The position numbers and the translations under genes are program-made. DNA of 64,000 nt from Paraplanobispora takensis (GTDB lineage: Bacteria > Actinomycetota > Actinomycetes > Streptosporangiales > Streptosporangiaceae): contig NZ_BOOK01000001.1 of assembly GCF_016863195.1 (NCBI RefSeq), positions 62,001 through 126,000 of the forward strand. Reading direction: 5' to 3'. Below the pieces are notes generated by a model. The model saw only the letters and a list, made by a program, of their open reading frames with translations, was not told the DNA's origin and made no database searches. Below, in pieces: positions 23,953-33,359 of the stretch (positions are counted from its first letter, which is position 1; each line of letters begins with the position of its first letter).

Positions 23953-24650
23953 GGCAGTAATCGCACCTCGTTGAACAGTGGGTCACGTCCCGCGAGGTGG
24001 CGTAGCTCATCTCGCGTGGGTTCTGCTGTTTACACTATGCCGTGAGTAGTTCAGGATGCACCACCTTCTTAGGATCGGTTCGTCATGAACTTCGATCAAG
24101 AAAGCACCGGGAGGCACAGCAGCGCCTCGAGATAGAGGAAGATGCCGACCACGCCGCTGCGGCGGCTGATCTCCTTGTTCAACGGTCCCTGGATCGTTGG
24201 ACCAGGGCTGCTTCCAGACCTCGCGTGGGAAGGCGGCATGGGGCAGTAGGCCCTCGCGAAGCCTCCAAATGTATGGCTGGATACTTCGCTTCCAGGGCGT
24301 CGATGGCCGGATGCCAATCTGATCACCGCGGTTAGTTCCGCTTCGATCGGCGCTCCTGATAGATCGTTTCGGCGCCTGCCATACCCAATCGGTTCTCTCG
24401 GAGGCTTGGAGTGCCTCCGGAAGCTCTAACAACACAGACTGATCCAAAGGGCCATCGTGTGTCCTTTCCCCACGTGCGACTTGACAGTCCACGCAGAGAC
24501 TCACGCGATGGCCCCCTTGGGTCCCGAGATAGCACCAAACCGGTCTGGAACTACACCACTCTACGGGACACAACCGAACGATACGCCTCACTGCAGGGAC
24601 GGATAGCCCGGTGAGCAGCCGTCCCTGCAATGGTCACGCATCGATATTTT
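23953..24650. other. AT-richer intergenic stretch, possibly decayed coding sequence
   Basis: About 700 bases with open frames on both strands (for example minus 24007-24630), none with a ribosome site, family match or convincing codon use. Low-GC composition matches the flanking cargo genes. I see no tRNA, hairpin terminator or insertion-sequence end here. Confidence 0.4.
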
Positions 24651-25700
24651 CTAGTAGCACCAGCCGTCTTCCCAAGCGAAGGCGCAGGTCTCTCCATTGA
24701 ACCAATTGCTCCACGTGGGTCGACCATTATTCTGGCCGACCCTCACGGAAACCTGGTGCCGTGTCACGCGCTGCTGGTCAGTTTGACCCTTAAAATATGT
24801 GCTCATCTTGCCGGCCTCGGGATAGTCGTACACCCGCAGCTCATCGCAGTGCGTGTACGATCCGCCCACAGTCCATGGACTAAGTCCCAGTTCGACATTC
24901 ACACTAACTGGGCGACAGTTCCCATAGCTACCCTGCTGGGGTGCGTAATCTACGCTATAGAGTGGCGGAGAGTCCGCTCCAGCCTCTTGGCCGCGGCCGC
25001 AGGAGATGAGGTAGTGAGTGCCGGGTACGTCGGGATCATCTGAGCGGCAGACATTCCATGCCTCGAAAGAGTAATAGTTCCATGAACTATTCCCGTCATT
25101 CTTGAGAACAAATCGCTTATAACACGGCTCCTGCCACCATGTTGTTTCATATTTTCTTGCAGCGCAGTAGCTGTGATACATCTCGATATACGGCTCTGCT
25201 AGTGCGGCTACAGCTCCATCGGCCGACTGGGGGTCATCCTGTGCCTTTTGATCGGGACCGGCGTCGTCCCATTCCACAGTGATCAGGCAAGGGTCGGTAC
25301 CGTCCTCGGCGGAACGTGGCCCGCTGACGTATCGTACTTGCGTGGTTTCCTTTGGAAATATTACAGTCTCGGTACCGCGACGACACTTAGGGTTTGGTAG
25401 AATCTTCCGAGTGTCTACGCTGAGGACCCGATACTGGCCGGCACGCATTTGTGAAGCGGCTTCTCCGAAGCCTCTGCCAGCTACTCTCTGTGCGTAGCTG
25501 TCCAGGGCCTTCCTTCCGGAGGCCAAGTTCGTGATATCTTTAGAGTTGCTGGCGTCGATGACCACGCGGATGGGCGACTGAATGCTCGCGCCATGTGCTG
25601 ACATCTGCAAGGCTTGCGCCGATGAGGGCATCACCAGTGCCATCGTGCTAATCATTACCGCAAAGGCGGTCGCGACTAGGCTGGCTCTTCTTCGTAGCAT
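24651..25700 (-). CDS. Secreted protein of unknown function (cargo)
   Basis: 349 residues. A signal peptide (basic MLRRR, hydrophobic core, cleavage after SSAQA at about residue 29) leads to a mature domain with about ten cysteines, so it is probably exported and disulphide-bonded. Aromatic residues are frequent in the second half (SSWNYYSFEAWNVC, WSNWFNGETC). No known enzyme motif is visible. GAGGAG lies about 15 bases before the ATG, farther than usual. Composition matches the adjacent lipoprotein gene. Confidence 0.7.
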   Translation of the reverse strand: MLRRRASLVATAFAVMISTMALVMPSSAQALQMSAHGASIQSPIRVVIDASNSKDITNLASGRKALDSYAQRVAGRGFGEAASQMRAGQYRVLSVDTRKILPNPKCRRGTETVIFPKETTQVRYVSGPRSAEDGTDPCLITVEWDDAGPDQKAQDDPQSADGAVAALAEPYIEMYHSYCAARKYETTWWQEPCYKRFVLKNDGNSSWNYYSFEAWNVCRSDDPDVPGTHYLISCGRGQEAGADSPPLYSVDYAPQQGSYGNCRPVSVNVELGLSPWTVGGSYTHCDELRVYDYPEAGKMSTYFKGQTDQQRVTRHQVSVRVGQNNGRPTWSNWFNGETCAFAWEDGWCY

Positions 25701-26557
25701 GGGTTAAACTTGCTCCTCGCATCGAGTTGATGTAGCCACGGGCGGGGGTTACTGGCAGGTGCGCCCGCCTGTGGCTTTACTGTTCACCTTGTAGTAGGAT
25801 CCGCTCCTCCGTCGCTTTCCCAAACCCCTCCTTGCTTGATCCTTTTGTGCTGGGTGGGACGATGCTAACTGTCTCTTGTCGCTCATGACAAGAGATGTTT
25901 GGCCGCAGTCACGGATAGCCATGTTCTGGTAAGTGCTTTTCATCTCGCTTCGCGAAGCTGAAGGATGAGAATCGCTTTGAAGGGCTGGCCTGCGAGAATA
26001 GGGCAGCAGCGAGTCTTTTTCATCCACGGGCGAGCCGGTGGTTCTAAAGAACGGCGTGGTCTGGGACTGTATGGCAAGGCCGAGGCATTCTCGGCTGGTG
26101 AGACGGCTGCAGTCCTGACACGTGACAAGGACTTCGCGTGGGGTATCAGCCAGGTCGAGCCGGTAGAGGACCCGCATCCTGCCGACGTGCTCACGCACGA
26201 TCCGCCTAGCCCCGGACACGACGAAGCGGCCCCGCTCGCCTCCGAAGAGTAAGCGGGACTGCAGATGATCAGAGATAACTATCGCCGGTCGAGCGGCAGA
26301 TTCGGCCGCACAGTGTGCTCGGTCATGTAGGTGATCATGACCAGCGGCGGCGGTGGACCGTCAGCGACTGGACCTGATCCTGCGGCTGATTGCGGGCGGG
26401 CACACCGCCGAGGACGCAGAGAAGATCATGGTCGCCTGTCAGGCCGCCTCGGAAGAAGGCGTGGCGGCGTTCGCCCGCGGGTGACGCGCCCCAACAGATT
26501 CCGGAACATTTGGACATCCTTGCTCGCGAGGCGCGAGCCCCCTGCCGGCTCCGTTCG
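25701..26557. other. Intergenic/decayed region between secreted protein and hsdR
   Basis: About 850 bases. Overlapping open frames exist on both strands (minus 25749-26219, plus 25965-26252) with no ribosome site or family match that would pick one. The last 200 bases return to high GC and hold a possible 43-codon frame (26353-26484). The composition change near 26330 probably marks one edge of the inserted cargo. Confidence 0.4.
26353..26484 (+). pseudogene. Possible 43-codon gene remnant
   Basis: A GTG-initiated frame encodes a short, helical, high-GC peptide (QRLDLILRLIAGGHTAEDAE and an ending in AFARG) with good third-position GC. There is no ribosome site, so it may be the 3' end of a gene cut by insertion of the cargo region and not an intact small gene. 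Confidence 0.3.
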
Positions 26558-29500
26558 TCAGTCGACCAGGTAGTGGGCTTCGATGTAGGCGACGGTGGAG
26601 TCGTACGGCTCTCCCACCGGCTTCAACATGTACCGGCGGAAGACCGCGGCGGTGGCTCGTCGGACGCCTCGGTTGCGAGCGTCGGCGTTGTCCCATGACT
26701 GGGCGAGGGTACGGGTGACCACCTGGTCGATCTCCTCAGCCAGGTTCCTCTCTGTGACGGTGAGTCCGGACGGCGCGTGGTCGTGGATGATCCGCGACAA
26801 GACGCCCACGTGGTCATCGTCCAGCACGACGGCTTCGTTGGGGTGCTTGCCGGCGTCCACGATTGCGCGGGCGATCCGCAGTGCTTCGGCCAGGAACTCC
26901 AGGGCATCCTGGGCATTCTGGATGATCCGGTCCCGCAGCAGCTTGATCCGCTCCGCCAGGGCGGTGTACTTCACCGACCCCGGTTCGACATCCCTTTCGA
27001 GGGCGGCCTTGATGTGCTCTAGGATCTCCGCCGCGGACGGCGGCCGCTTGTCCTCGACGTCGTCCTTGTCTGGCTTGGGGCGGACAAGGGCCAGCAGCTC
27101 CTTGAGGATGGCGATGCCCTGGGCGTCCAGGACGAGGGCTTCCTCCTGGGAGGCGACCACGGAGAAGGAGTGGACGTGAGCATTGATGATCTCCAGGACC
27201 ATCGGCCCCAGCTCGCTCAGCCGCTCCTTCCTCTCCTCCTCAGAGGACTTCTTGAATAGGGTCGTGTACACCGACCCGAACAGGGCGAACCCGTCGCGAT
27301 ACTTGGTGACCCGCCTGTCGGTGTTGATGAGCGGATACAGGCGGGCCAGGAGCCGGTAGTCCTTGGTGAACACCTCGGCGGAGCCCGGGTGTGCGTCCAG
27401 GAAGACGTTGATGGCGCGCACGGACTCGTACCCGTGGACGTTGAGGTCCAGGTCGTCCACGTCCGCGAAAAGGTCTTCGATGCGGGCGAAGACGGTGCGG
27501 AACTCGGCGACCAGCTCCGACACGTCGGTGACGAACCCGCCGCCCTTGCCTGCCCCCGCCGCGGTGGGGTCGACGACGGCCCGCTGGACCTCTTCGGCCA
27601 GGCCGACGTAGTCCACGACCACGCCGGAGGTCTTCACGAACCCGGCCGGGGACACCCAGGTGCGGTTCGGGCGGGTGATCGTCTGGAACAAGGTGTGGGC
27701 CTTCAGCGGCTTGTCCAGGTAGAGGACGCCCTCGTTGGGGGCGTCGAACCCGGTCATCAGCTTCGCGGTCACCACCAGGAAGCACAGCGGGTCGTCCGGG
27801 GCGAGGAACCGCCGCTTCTGCTCCTCCTCCTCGGCCTCCGAGAGCCGGAACCGGCGCAGGGCGGGGTCTTCGTCCTTGGAGTCGGAGACGGAGATGTTCA
27901 CCTCGGCGGTGATCCGTTCATGCTTGCCGACCTCGGCGAGCACCTGCGATGCCTCGAACCCGGCCAGCAACTCGTTGATCTTGTCCGTGTACGCCACGGC
28001 CAGCTCACGGTTGAAGGCGACGACCTGGGCCTTGAGGCCGTTGCGGTAGGCGCCGGCCAGGTAGTGGTCCACCATGTCCTGGCAGACCGTGTGGATGCGG
28101 TCGGGGTTGCTGAACACCGAGGTGAGGCGCCCGAACTTGCGCGACAGGGCCTCACGGTCGGGATCGTCGAGGTCGAAGTCGTCGGCGAACCGGTCGAACT
28201 CGGCCTGCAACGCCTGATCGTTCATCTCGAAGGCGACCGGGTGCGGGTCCAGCATGACTGGGACGGTCGCCTCGTCCAGCAGGGACCGGGACACCGAGTA
28301 CCGGTGCAGCACCCGCCCCGGGTCGCCCTCCTCGCCGAAGAGGGCGAAGGTGTCGGTGGCGAGGTTGCGGACGGGGGTGCCGGTCATGCCGAAGAACTTC
28401 GCGTGCGGCAACGCTGCGCGCATCTGTCCGGCCAGGGACTTCGACTGGGCGGACTGGGTGCGGTGCGCCTCGTCGACCAGCACGATGATGTTGTCCCGCA
28501 TCGACAGGTTCTTGCCGGCGTCGGCGAACTTGTGGACGGTCGTGGAGATGACACCGCGCACGTCGTCGGCCAGCAGCGCCCGCAGCTCAGCGCTGGTGGC
28601 GGGCTGGTGGAAGTAGGAGCTGCCCATCGCAGAGGTGAACACCCCGGAGGTTTGGCGGACGAGCTGGGTCCGGTCCGACAGCAGGATGATCGTGGGCGAC
28701 TCGGTACGAGTGTCGGACAGCAGCAGCGAGGCGGCGAACACCATCAGCAGCGTCTTCCCGGACCCCTGGTGGTGCCAGATCAGACCCTTCGACCCGCCGC
28801 CCAGGACCCGCTCGTGAATCAAGTGGGCGGCCTCCATCTGCGGGTAGCGGGGCAGGTACTTCCTGTCCACCCCGCCCCCGGAGGTGTCGAACAGGGCGAA
28901 GTTGGCGAGCATGTCCAAGACAGTCGCCGGGTTGAGCAGCAGCTCGATGGAGCGTTGCACGTCGGCCTGACCGGACAGGTTCTCATCGTCGGCGGTGGAC
29001 CGGAACGGCTGCCACAGGTTCGTGGGCGCTCCGACCGCACCGAACCGCAGCTTCAGCCCGTCGGAGGCGACGGCGAACACGTTGGGGGTGAAGAACCATG
29101 GGTACTCGGTGGCGTACACGTCGTTGATCTCCCGGGCAGCGTCAGCCCACCCGGACTTCGCGGTCGGGGACTTCACCTCGACCACCACCAGGGGCATGCC
29201 GTTGACCCAGTACACGAGGTCGAACCGGCGGGAGGTCTTGCCGGGGACGGTGATGGTCACCTCGTCCGACACGACCAGCGTGTTGGCGGTCGGCTGCTCG
29301 AAGTCGATGACCTTCAGGGCGTGCCACACGCCGTCGGCGTCCCGGAACTCCTTGCGCCCGCGCAGCAGGCGCAGCACCTGCTCGTTGGCCCGCACCGGCC
29401 CGCCTTCGACGGCGTTGACCGTGGCGACGATCTCCTCGACCACCGCATCCACGTCGAACCCGCCGATCACCCCAGGGTTGAGCCGGACGATGGCGTCCCG

Positions 29501-29632
29501 CAGCTCGCCGACGACCACCGTCTGCGTCATCTCACGCGGCAACAACCGGCCCGCTGTGAAGGCCCAGCCCATGGGGAGGGACCACTGGATCATCAGGTTC
29601 TGGAACTCGCGTTCCCGAATGCCCTTCGCCAC
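26558..29632 (-). CDS. hsdR: Type I restriction enzyme R (motor/nuclease) subunit
   Basis: 1024 residues, full length for HsdR. The N-terminal nuclease domain has the PD-(D/E)XK pattern around residues 135-155 (FDLVYWVNGMPLVVVEVKSP). The helicase motor follows, with Walker A HHQGSGKTLLM, the DEAH box LVDEAHRTQ, motif III-like MTGTP and the later LMTGFDAP. A helical C-terminal domain mediates assembly with the methylase. The GTG start has GGAGG upstream and follows hsdS by 15 bases. With HsdM and HsdS it forms the complex that translocates and cuts unmodified DNA. Confidence 0.96.
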   Translation of the reverse strand: MAKGIREREFQNLMIQWSLPMGWAFTAGRLLPREMTQTVVVGELRDAIVRLNPGVIGGFDVDAVVEEIVATVNAVEGGPVRANEQVLRLLRGRKEFRDADGVWHALKVIDFEQPTANTLVVSDEVTITVPGKTSRRFDLVYWVNGMPLVVVEVKSPTAKSGWADAAREINDVYATEYPWFFTPNVFAVASDGLKLRFGAVGAPTNLWQPFRSTADDENLSGQADVQRSIELLLNPATVLDMLANFALFDTSGGGVDRKYLPRYPQMEAAHLIHERVLGGGSKGLIWHHQGSGKTLLMVFAASLLLSDTRTESPTIILLSDRTQLVRQTSGVFTSAMGSSYFHQPATSAELRALLADDVRGVISTTVHKFADAGKNLSMRDNIIVLVDEAHRTQSAQSKSLAGQMRAALPHAKFFGMTGTPVRNLATDTFALFGEEGDPGRVLHRYSVSRSLLDEATVPVMLDPHPVAFEMNDQALQAEFDRFADDFDLDDPDREALSRKFGRLTSVFSNPDRIHTVCQDMVDHYLAGAYRNGLKAQVVAFNRELAVAYTDKINELLAGFEASQVLAEVGKHERITAEVNISVSDSKDEDPALRRFRLSEAEEEEQKRRFLAPDDPLCFLVVTAKLMTGFDAPNEGVLYLDKPLKAHTLFQTITRPNRTWVSPAGFVKTSGVVVDYVGLAEEVQRAVVDPTAAGAGKGGGFVTDVSELVAEFRTVFARIEDLFADVDDLDLNVHGYESVRAINVFLDAHPGSAEVFTKDYRLLARLYPLINTDRRVTKYRDGFALFGSVYTTLFKKSSEEERKERLSELGPMVLEIINAHVHSFSVVASQEEALVLDAQGIAILKELLALVRPKPDKDDVEDKRPPSAAEILEHIKAALERDVEPGSVKYTALAERIKLLRDRIIQNAQDALEFLAEALRIARAIVDAGKHPNEAVVLDDDHVGVLSRIIHDHAPSGLTVTERNLAEEIDQVVTRTLAQSWDNADARNRGVRRATAAVFRRYMLKPVGEPYDSTVAYIEAHYLVD

Positions 29633-29647
29633 GACTCAGACCTCCAA

Positions 29648-30820
29648 CTAAGCGGATTCGATGTCGATGGTGCGATTCAACAACCCCGCCAGCAGCCCCG
29701 CCCGGACCTCACGGAGGCGTTCCGCTTCGGTATGGAGGGCGATGACCTGCATATCCACTGCTTCGGCCATCTCTGAGATGCGCTTCTGATCATCACGAGG
29801 AGGCACTGGTATAATGATCTTCGCGAGGTTCGTGGCGGAGATGCGGACTACCTTGGTCTCGCTCGTGAACTGACGCTTCCGGTGCTGAAATAGGGGCGAG
29901 GCGAAGAAGTACGAGACGAATTTCGGGTCAAGATTATGGCGGAAGATGAAGCAGTCGTCATGGACGGCCACATCGTCATCACCTAACCAAGCGACAGCCT
30001 TGCCGACGTCCTCGACATTCTCGCTTGTCCCCGCGATTACCACATCACCGGGTCGCGCCAGACGCATTGAACCGCGGAAGCTCTCAGGCAGGTAGGTCAT
30101 CGTGCGCGTAGCCGACGCCCCATAGTCCGTGTAGATCTGACCGTAATGGATGCATCCCAGGCCTGAATCCACGTAGTCGCTCTTCACAAACCGGCGGCCG
30201 CGGGTGAGCGTTCCGGTTTCCGCCAAAGGAGCAGACCGCCATCCTTCGCCACCATGGGAGAGCATGTCTCCCAGAGCGGCATCACGAACTCGAAGGAGGC
30301 TGCTTGCCTCGACGTTGAGTGCTGAGGCCTGCGCATCTATCACACTGATGATATCGACGATCCGTTCCTGCGCCGACAATGGCGGCACTGGAACCATCCA
30401 CGCCTCGAAGTCAGCTTCTTTCCATCGAGCACGCCCCTCGGAGCCTGCACGCATAGCGCTGATCTGTCGCAAAACTTCTGGTTGTTGGAAGTTGAGGAGC
30501 AGGAAGCGGGCGTCCACATCCTCTTCGTTCACTTCGTAGAGGGGGAACTCGTTCGTTGCTAGGGCCCCATCAAGATCGGCGGAGACGACATCGAATGCAC
30601 CCTTATGGGTGTCGATCCGATTGAACGTGAAGTCTCCTTCCCGCGCCTGGTAGAGAGACTTGGCTTTGACTGTCTCAGTCGTTACGACCCCTCTGTCGTA
30701 GGCACCCTTGCCGTACCACCGCACACCCATCGTGCGGTATTCGATCCCCGGCTCCAGATGAACAATCTCCCGCCGCTGGCGCGCGATCTTCCCAGCAGGG
30801 ACGTACTGCCATTCACTCAT
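29648..30820 (-). CDS. hsdS: Type I restriction-modification specificity subunit
   Basis: 390 residues. Two target-recognition domains are each followed by a helical spacer: the first ends with the segment VPVPPLSAQERIVDIISVIDAQ and the second with the parallel VPVPPRDDQKRISEMAEAVDMQ, the hallmark repeats of HsdS. They determine a bipartite recognition sequence that cannot be read from the protein. The ATG overlaps the stop of hsdM by eight bases. The DNA here is slightly less GC-rich than hsdM and hsdR, as is common for specificity genes that are exchanged horizontally. Confidence 0.95.
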   Translation of the reverse strand: MSEWQYVPAGKIARQRREIVHLEPGIEYRTMGVRWYGKGAYDRGVVTTETVKAKSLYQAREGDFTFNRIDTHKGAFDVVSADLDGALATNEFPLYEVNEEDVDARFLLLNFQQPEVLRQISAMRAGSEGRARWKEADFEAWMVPVPPLSAQERIVDIISVIDAQASALNVEASSLLRVRDAALGDMLSHGGEGWRSAPLAETGTLTRGRRFVKSDYVDSGLGCIHYGQIYTDYGASATRTMTYLPESFRGSMRLARPGDVVIAGTSENVEDVGKAVAWLGDDDVAVHDDCFIFRHNLDPKFVSYFFASPLFQHRKRQFTSETKVVRISATNLAKIIIPVPPRDDQKRISEMAEAVDMQVIALHTEAERLREVRAGLLAGLLNRTIDIESA

Positions 30821-32387
30821 CAAAGCCCTCGATTCCAGCATCAGCGAGGGCGGCGAGCATGCGCTGCTCGGTCTTCTGCCGCTCGGCTCGAGCGAGGTTG
30901 TAGGCCTCGATGAGGGTACCGAGGTCATCCCGTTCGGTGGCGGCCTGCTTGATGTACCGCCCGATGTTCAGGTCGTACCCGTTTGTCGCGATCTCTGTGG
31001 TGGGGGCGAACCGCACTGCGAGTCCGCCGTCTCCGTCGGGATCCACCGGGTTGCCGTCAGCGTCGAATTTCGAGTGGTAGGCGGTGACGATGTCGGCGAT
31101 GCTGGCGTCGGTGAGGATATTGCGGTTCTTGGCCTTGGCGAACCGCTTGGAGGCGTCGATGAACAGCACACCGCTCTGCCGCTCCGGGGCTTTGGTGCCA
31201 GGGGCGCGGAACACCAGGATCGTTGTGGGGATACTGGTGTTATAGAAGAGGTTGGCGGGCAGACCAATGACCGCTTCGAGCAGGTCGTCGTCCAGCATGC
31301 GCTGGCGGATGGCTGCTTCCTGGCCGCCGCGGAACAGGACGCCGTGCGGTAGGACGACGCCGGCGCGACCCTTCTTCGGGTCCATGCTGGCGATCATGTG
31401 CTGCACGAATGCCCAGTCCGCCGACGACTGCGGAGCTACCCCGCCGATGGCACGCGGGTCCTTGGTCCAAGGCTTCCACTTGAGGCTGTAGGGAGGGTTG
31501 GCGACGATCACATCGAATTGCTTGACGGATCCGTCCGGCTTTTTGAAGCGTGGATCCTTCAGGGTGTCGCCGACCTCGACCTGGAACTGGGTGAGGTTGT
31601 GCATGAAGAGGTTCATGCGTGCCACACCTGCGGTGTCCGGTACGGCCTCCTGCCCGTGCAACTTGAGCGTGTAGCCTCGCCCGCCGCGGGCCTTCAGGAG
31701 GTTCGCCGACGCGATGAGCATGCCGCCCGATCCGCAGGTCGGGTCGTACACCGACTCGTTGGCCTTGGGGTCGAGGACCTCGACGATCAGTTCTACGACC
31801 TCGCGCGGGGTGAAGAACTGGCCGGCGCGGGTGCCGGACCCGTCGGAGAACCGCTTCAGTAGATACTCGTACGCCCCACCGAGAACGTCGTGGGACATGT
31901 TGCCCTCGTGCATCTTCGGGGTGCGGTCCATCGCCTGCATGACCGCCGCCAACACCTCCCGCGGCAGCACCTCTTCGGCGGTCCATGCCATGGACCCGAA
32001 CAGGCGGGAGAACTTGTCAGGGTTGGCCGTCTCGATGCCCTGCAGAGAGAGACGGACGCGCTGGCCGAGGCCGTCCTGGGTGATGGTGGCGAGAATGGAT
32101 GACCAGGAGGCACGACGCTGCTGGACGGTACCGGGGTGGATGAACGGGATCTCGAACGACTGGTAGTCGCGATACTCGATCTCATGGGCCTCCTCGGCGG
32201 ACAGGCCGGCCAAGCCCTCGTTGTCGGCCAGGAACTCCTTGTGCCGGTGCTCCCAGGTGTCCGACAGGTACTTCCAGAACATCAGCGGGAAGACGACGGA
32301 GGAGTATTGCGCTTCGGGCATCGCCACGCGCAACTCGTCGGCGGCATCCCACAACCGGTTCTCGATCTCCTGCTGTGTCACTGCCAT
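30813..32387 (-). CDS. hsdM: Type I restriction-modification DNA methyltransferase subunit
   Basis: 524 residues. An N-terminal helical domain (WDAADELR, FPLMFWKYLSD) precedes the methylase fold with SAM motif I DPTCGSGGMLI and the catalytic NPPY motif (VIVANPPYSLKW), which marks an N6-adenine methyltransferase. FFTPREVVELIVEVL is also typical of HsdM. First gene of the operon hsdM-hsdS-hsdR, all intact, so the lysogen should have an active modification and restriction system that also protects the host against other phages. Confidence 0.97.
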   Translation of the reverse strand: MAVTQQEIENRLWDAADELRVAMPEAQYSSVVFPLMFWKYLSDTWEHRHKEFLADNEGLAGLSAEEAHEIEYRDYQSFEIPFIHPGTVQQRRASWSSILATITQDGLGQRVRLSLQGIETANPDKFSRLFGSMAWTAEEVLPREVLAAVMQAMDRTPKMHEGNMSHDVLGGAYEYLLKRFSDGSGTRAGQFFTPREVVELIVEVLDPKANESVYDPTCGSGGMLIASANLLKARGGRGYTLKLHGQEAVPDTAGVARMNLFMHNLTQFQVEVGDTLKDPRFKKPDGSVKQFDVIVANPPYSLKWKPWTKDPRAIGGVAPQSSADWAFVQHMIASMDPKKGRAGVVLPHGVLFRGGQEAAIRQRMLDDDLLEAVIGLPANLFYNTSIPTTILVFRAPGTKAPERQSGVLFIDASKRFAKAKNRNILTDASIADIVTAYHSKFDADGNPVDPDGDGGLAVRFAPTTEIATNGYDLNIGRYIKQAATERDDLGTLIEAYNLARAERQKTEQRMLAALADAGIEGFDE

Positions 32388-32805
32388 CAGTCGGGGGTTT
32401 CCTTGCTCGTCAACAGGGGGCGACCCGAAGGCCCTGGCGTTTTTATCGGTTACCCGCTTTCAGGTACGCCCGGCATGTATGTGCCGGGTGCGTCCTACAG
32501 GGTGAATACGCGAGACGCTGTACTCCCTGCGCAGGCAACTCATCAACGATATCCCTCCCCAGGAGGCCCTCCACTGAGGTCGGCACGATGAACTCCAAAG
32601 AACTCTCGGTAACTATATGCGTGTCGAGAGTGACATCGAGCAAGCGGCAGAGACCTCGCTACCTTGGGCGTAGGGGAGGGGCGATGATCGGCCATACCCC
32701 CTCCATCCGGTGGCCGGGGAAGTCAAACCGGTACGGCCCGGTCGCCGGCCGCGGGGGAGCGGGCTCGGTGTGACGGCCGCTCCTCTTTTGCAGGGTGGTT
32801 AGTGG
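32388..32805. other. Intergenic region upstream of hsdM
   Basis: About 420 bases holding the promoter of the minus-strand hsd operon and the downstream end of the lysis module. A hairpin with a 7-bp stem (CCCGGCA at 32469-32475, TGCCGGG at 32482-32488) is the most regular structure. Two short open frames (minus 32443-32643, plus 32588-32773) have no support. Confidence 0.4.
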
Positions 32806-32808
32806 TTA

Positions 32809-33027
32809 CCGCTGGGGCTGATCCGTCCTCAGCCAGCCCGGCAGAATCGCCTGCACGCCCGGCAGCGCCATCACGCGCGCCATGCCACCAGCCGTGGCGA
32901 GAGCTCCGGCGACCCACGGCAGAGCGCTCGGGATTCCGGCCGCGTCGACCACGGAAGGCAAGATGATCGCGATGGCGACGAGGGTCTGGAGGATCGTGCG
33001 CAGGCTGCGCTTGGTGTCGTTGGACAT
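32809..33027 (-). CDS. Holin-like small membrane protein
   Basis: About 73 residues starting MSNDTKRSLRTILQTL, ending near position 32806. Two hydrophobic segments (TLVAIAIILPSVV and ALATAGGMARVMALPGV) separated by a short turn suit a phage holin. It lies two genes downstream of the endolysin, at the end of the lysis module. The chromosomal gene at 54826-55059 is closely similar along its length. The exact stop is the in-frame codon at 32806. Confidence 0.7.
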
Positions 33028-33055
33028 GGCCCCTCCTCGGGGTCGTTCGAGCAGA

Positions 33056-33319
33056 TCAGGGGAAGGCTGGTACACGCCAGGCGTTCCAGCCGGGAAAGGA
33101 CCGGGCCTCGACCTCGGTGTTGAACAGGTAGACGCTGGAGCGCCACACGGTCTCCGGACCGTCGTGGAAGACGTGGAGATTAACCAGCCACACGTCGTGG
33201 CTGCCGATGGTCACCCGCTGCCAGACGCGGGTGACGACCGCGGGGACGACCTCAGCGCCGTTGCGAATGCCGAGACGACCTCGTGCGTGAACGAGTTGGC
33301 CTATGAAGGGCTGAGACAT
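33056..33319 (-). CDS. Phage hypothetical protein (87 residues)
   Basis: 87 residues. GAGGGGACC precedes the ATG. The sequence is beta-rich and starts MSQPFIGQLVHARGRLGIRNGAE, with a tryptophan-rich end (NAWRVPAF). I do not recognise it. It sits between the solo methyltransferase and the holin-like gene. Confidence 0.6.
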   Translation of the reverse strand: MSQPFIGQLVHARGRLGIRNGAEVVPAVVTRVWQRVTIGSHDVWLVNLHVFHDGPETVWRSSVYLFNTEVEARSFPGWNAWRVPAFP

Positions 33320-33359
33320 GGAGGTCCCCTCGCTGGGATAGGGACCGCCGCGCGGGCGG

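Noticed and set aside
24007-24630. 207-codon minus-strand frame in the AT-richer region
   Set aside because: No ribosome site, TTG-type start and no recognisable domain; treated as possible decayed sequence.
25749-26252. Overlapping minus (25749-26219) and plus (25965-26252) frames
   Set aside because: Neither has a convincing start, codon pattern or family; they cannot both be real.
27389-29776. 795-codon plus-strand frame opposite hsdR
   Set aside because: Antisense shadow of a clearly recognised gene.
32443-32773. Short frames upstream of hsdM on both strands
   Set aside because: No ribosome sites or matches; the region more likely holds the hsd promoter.
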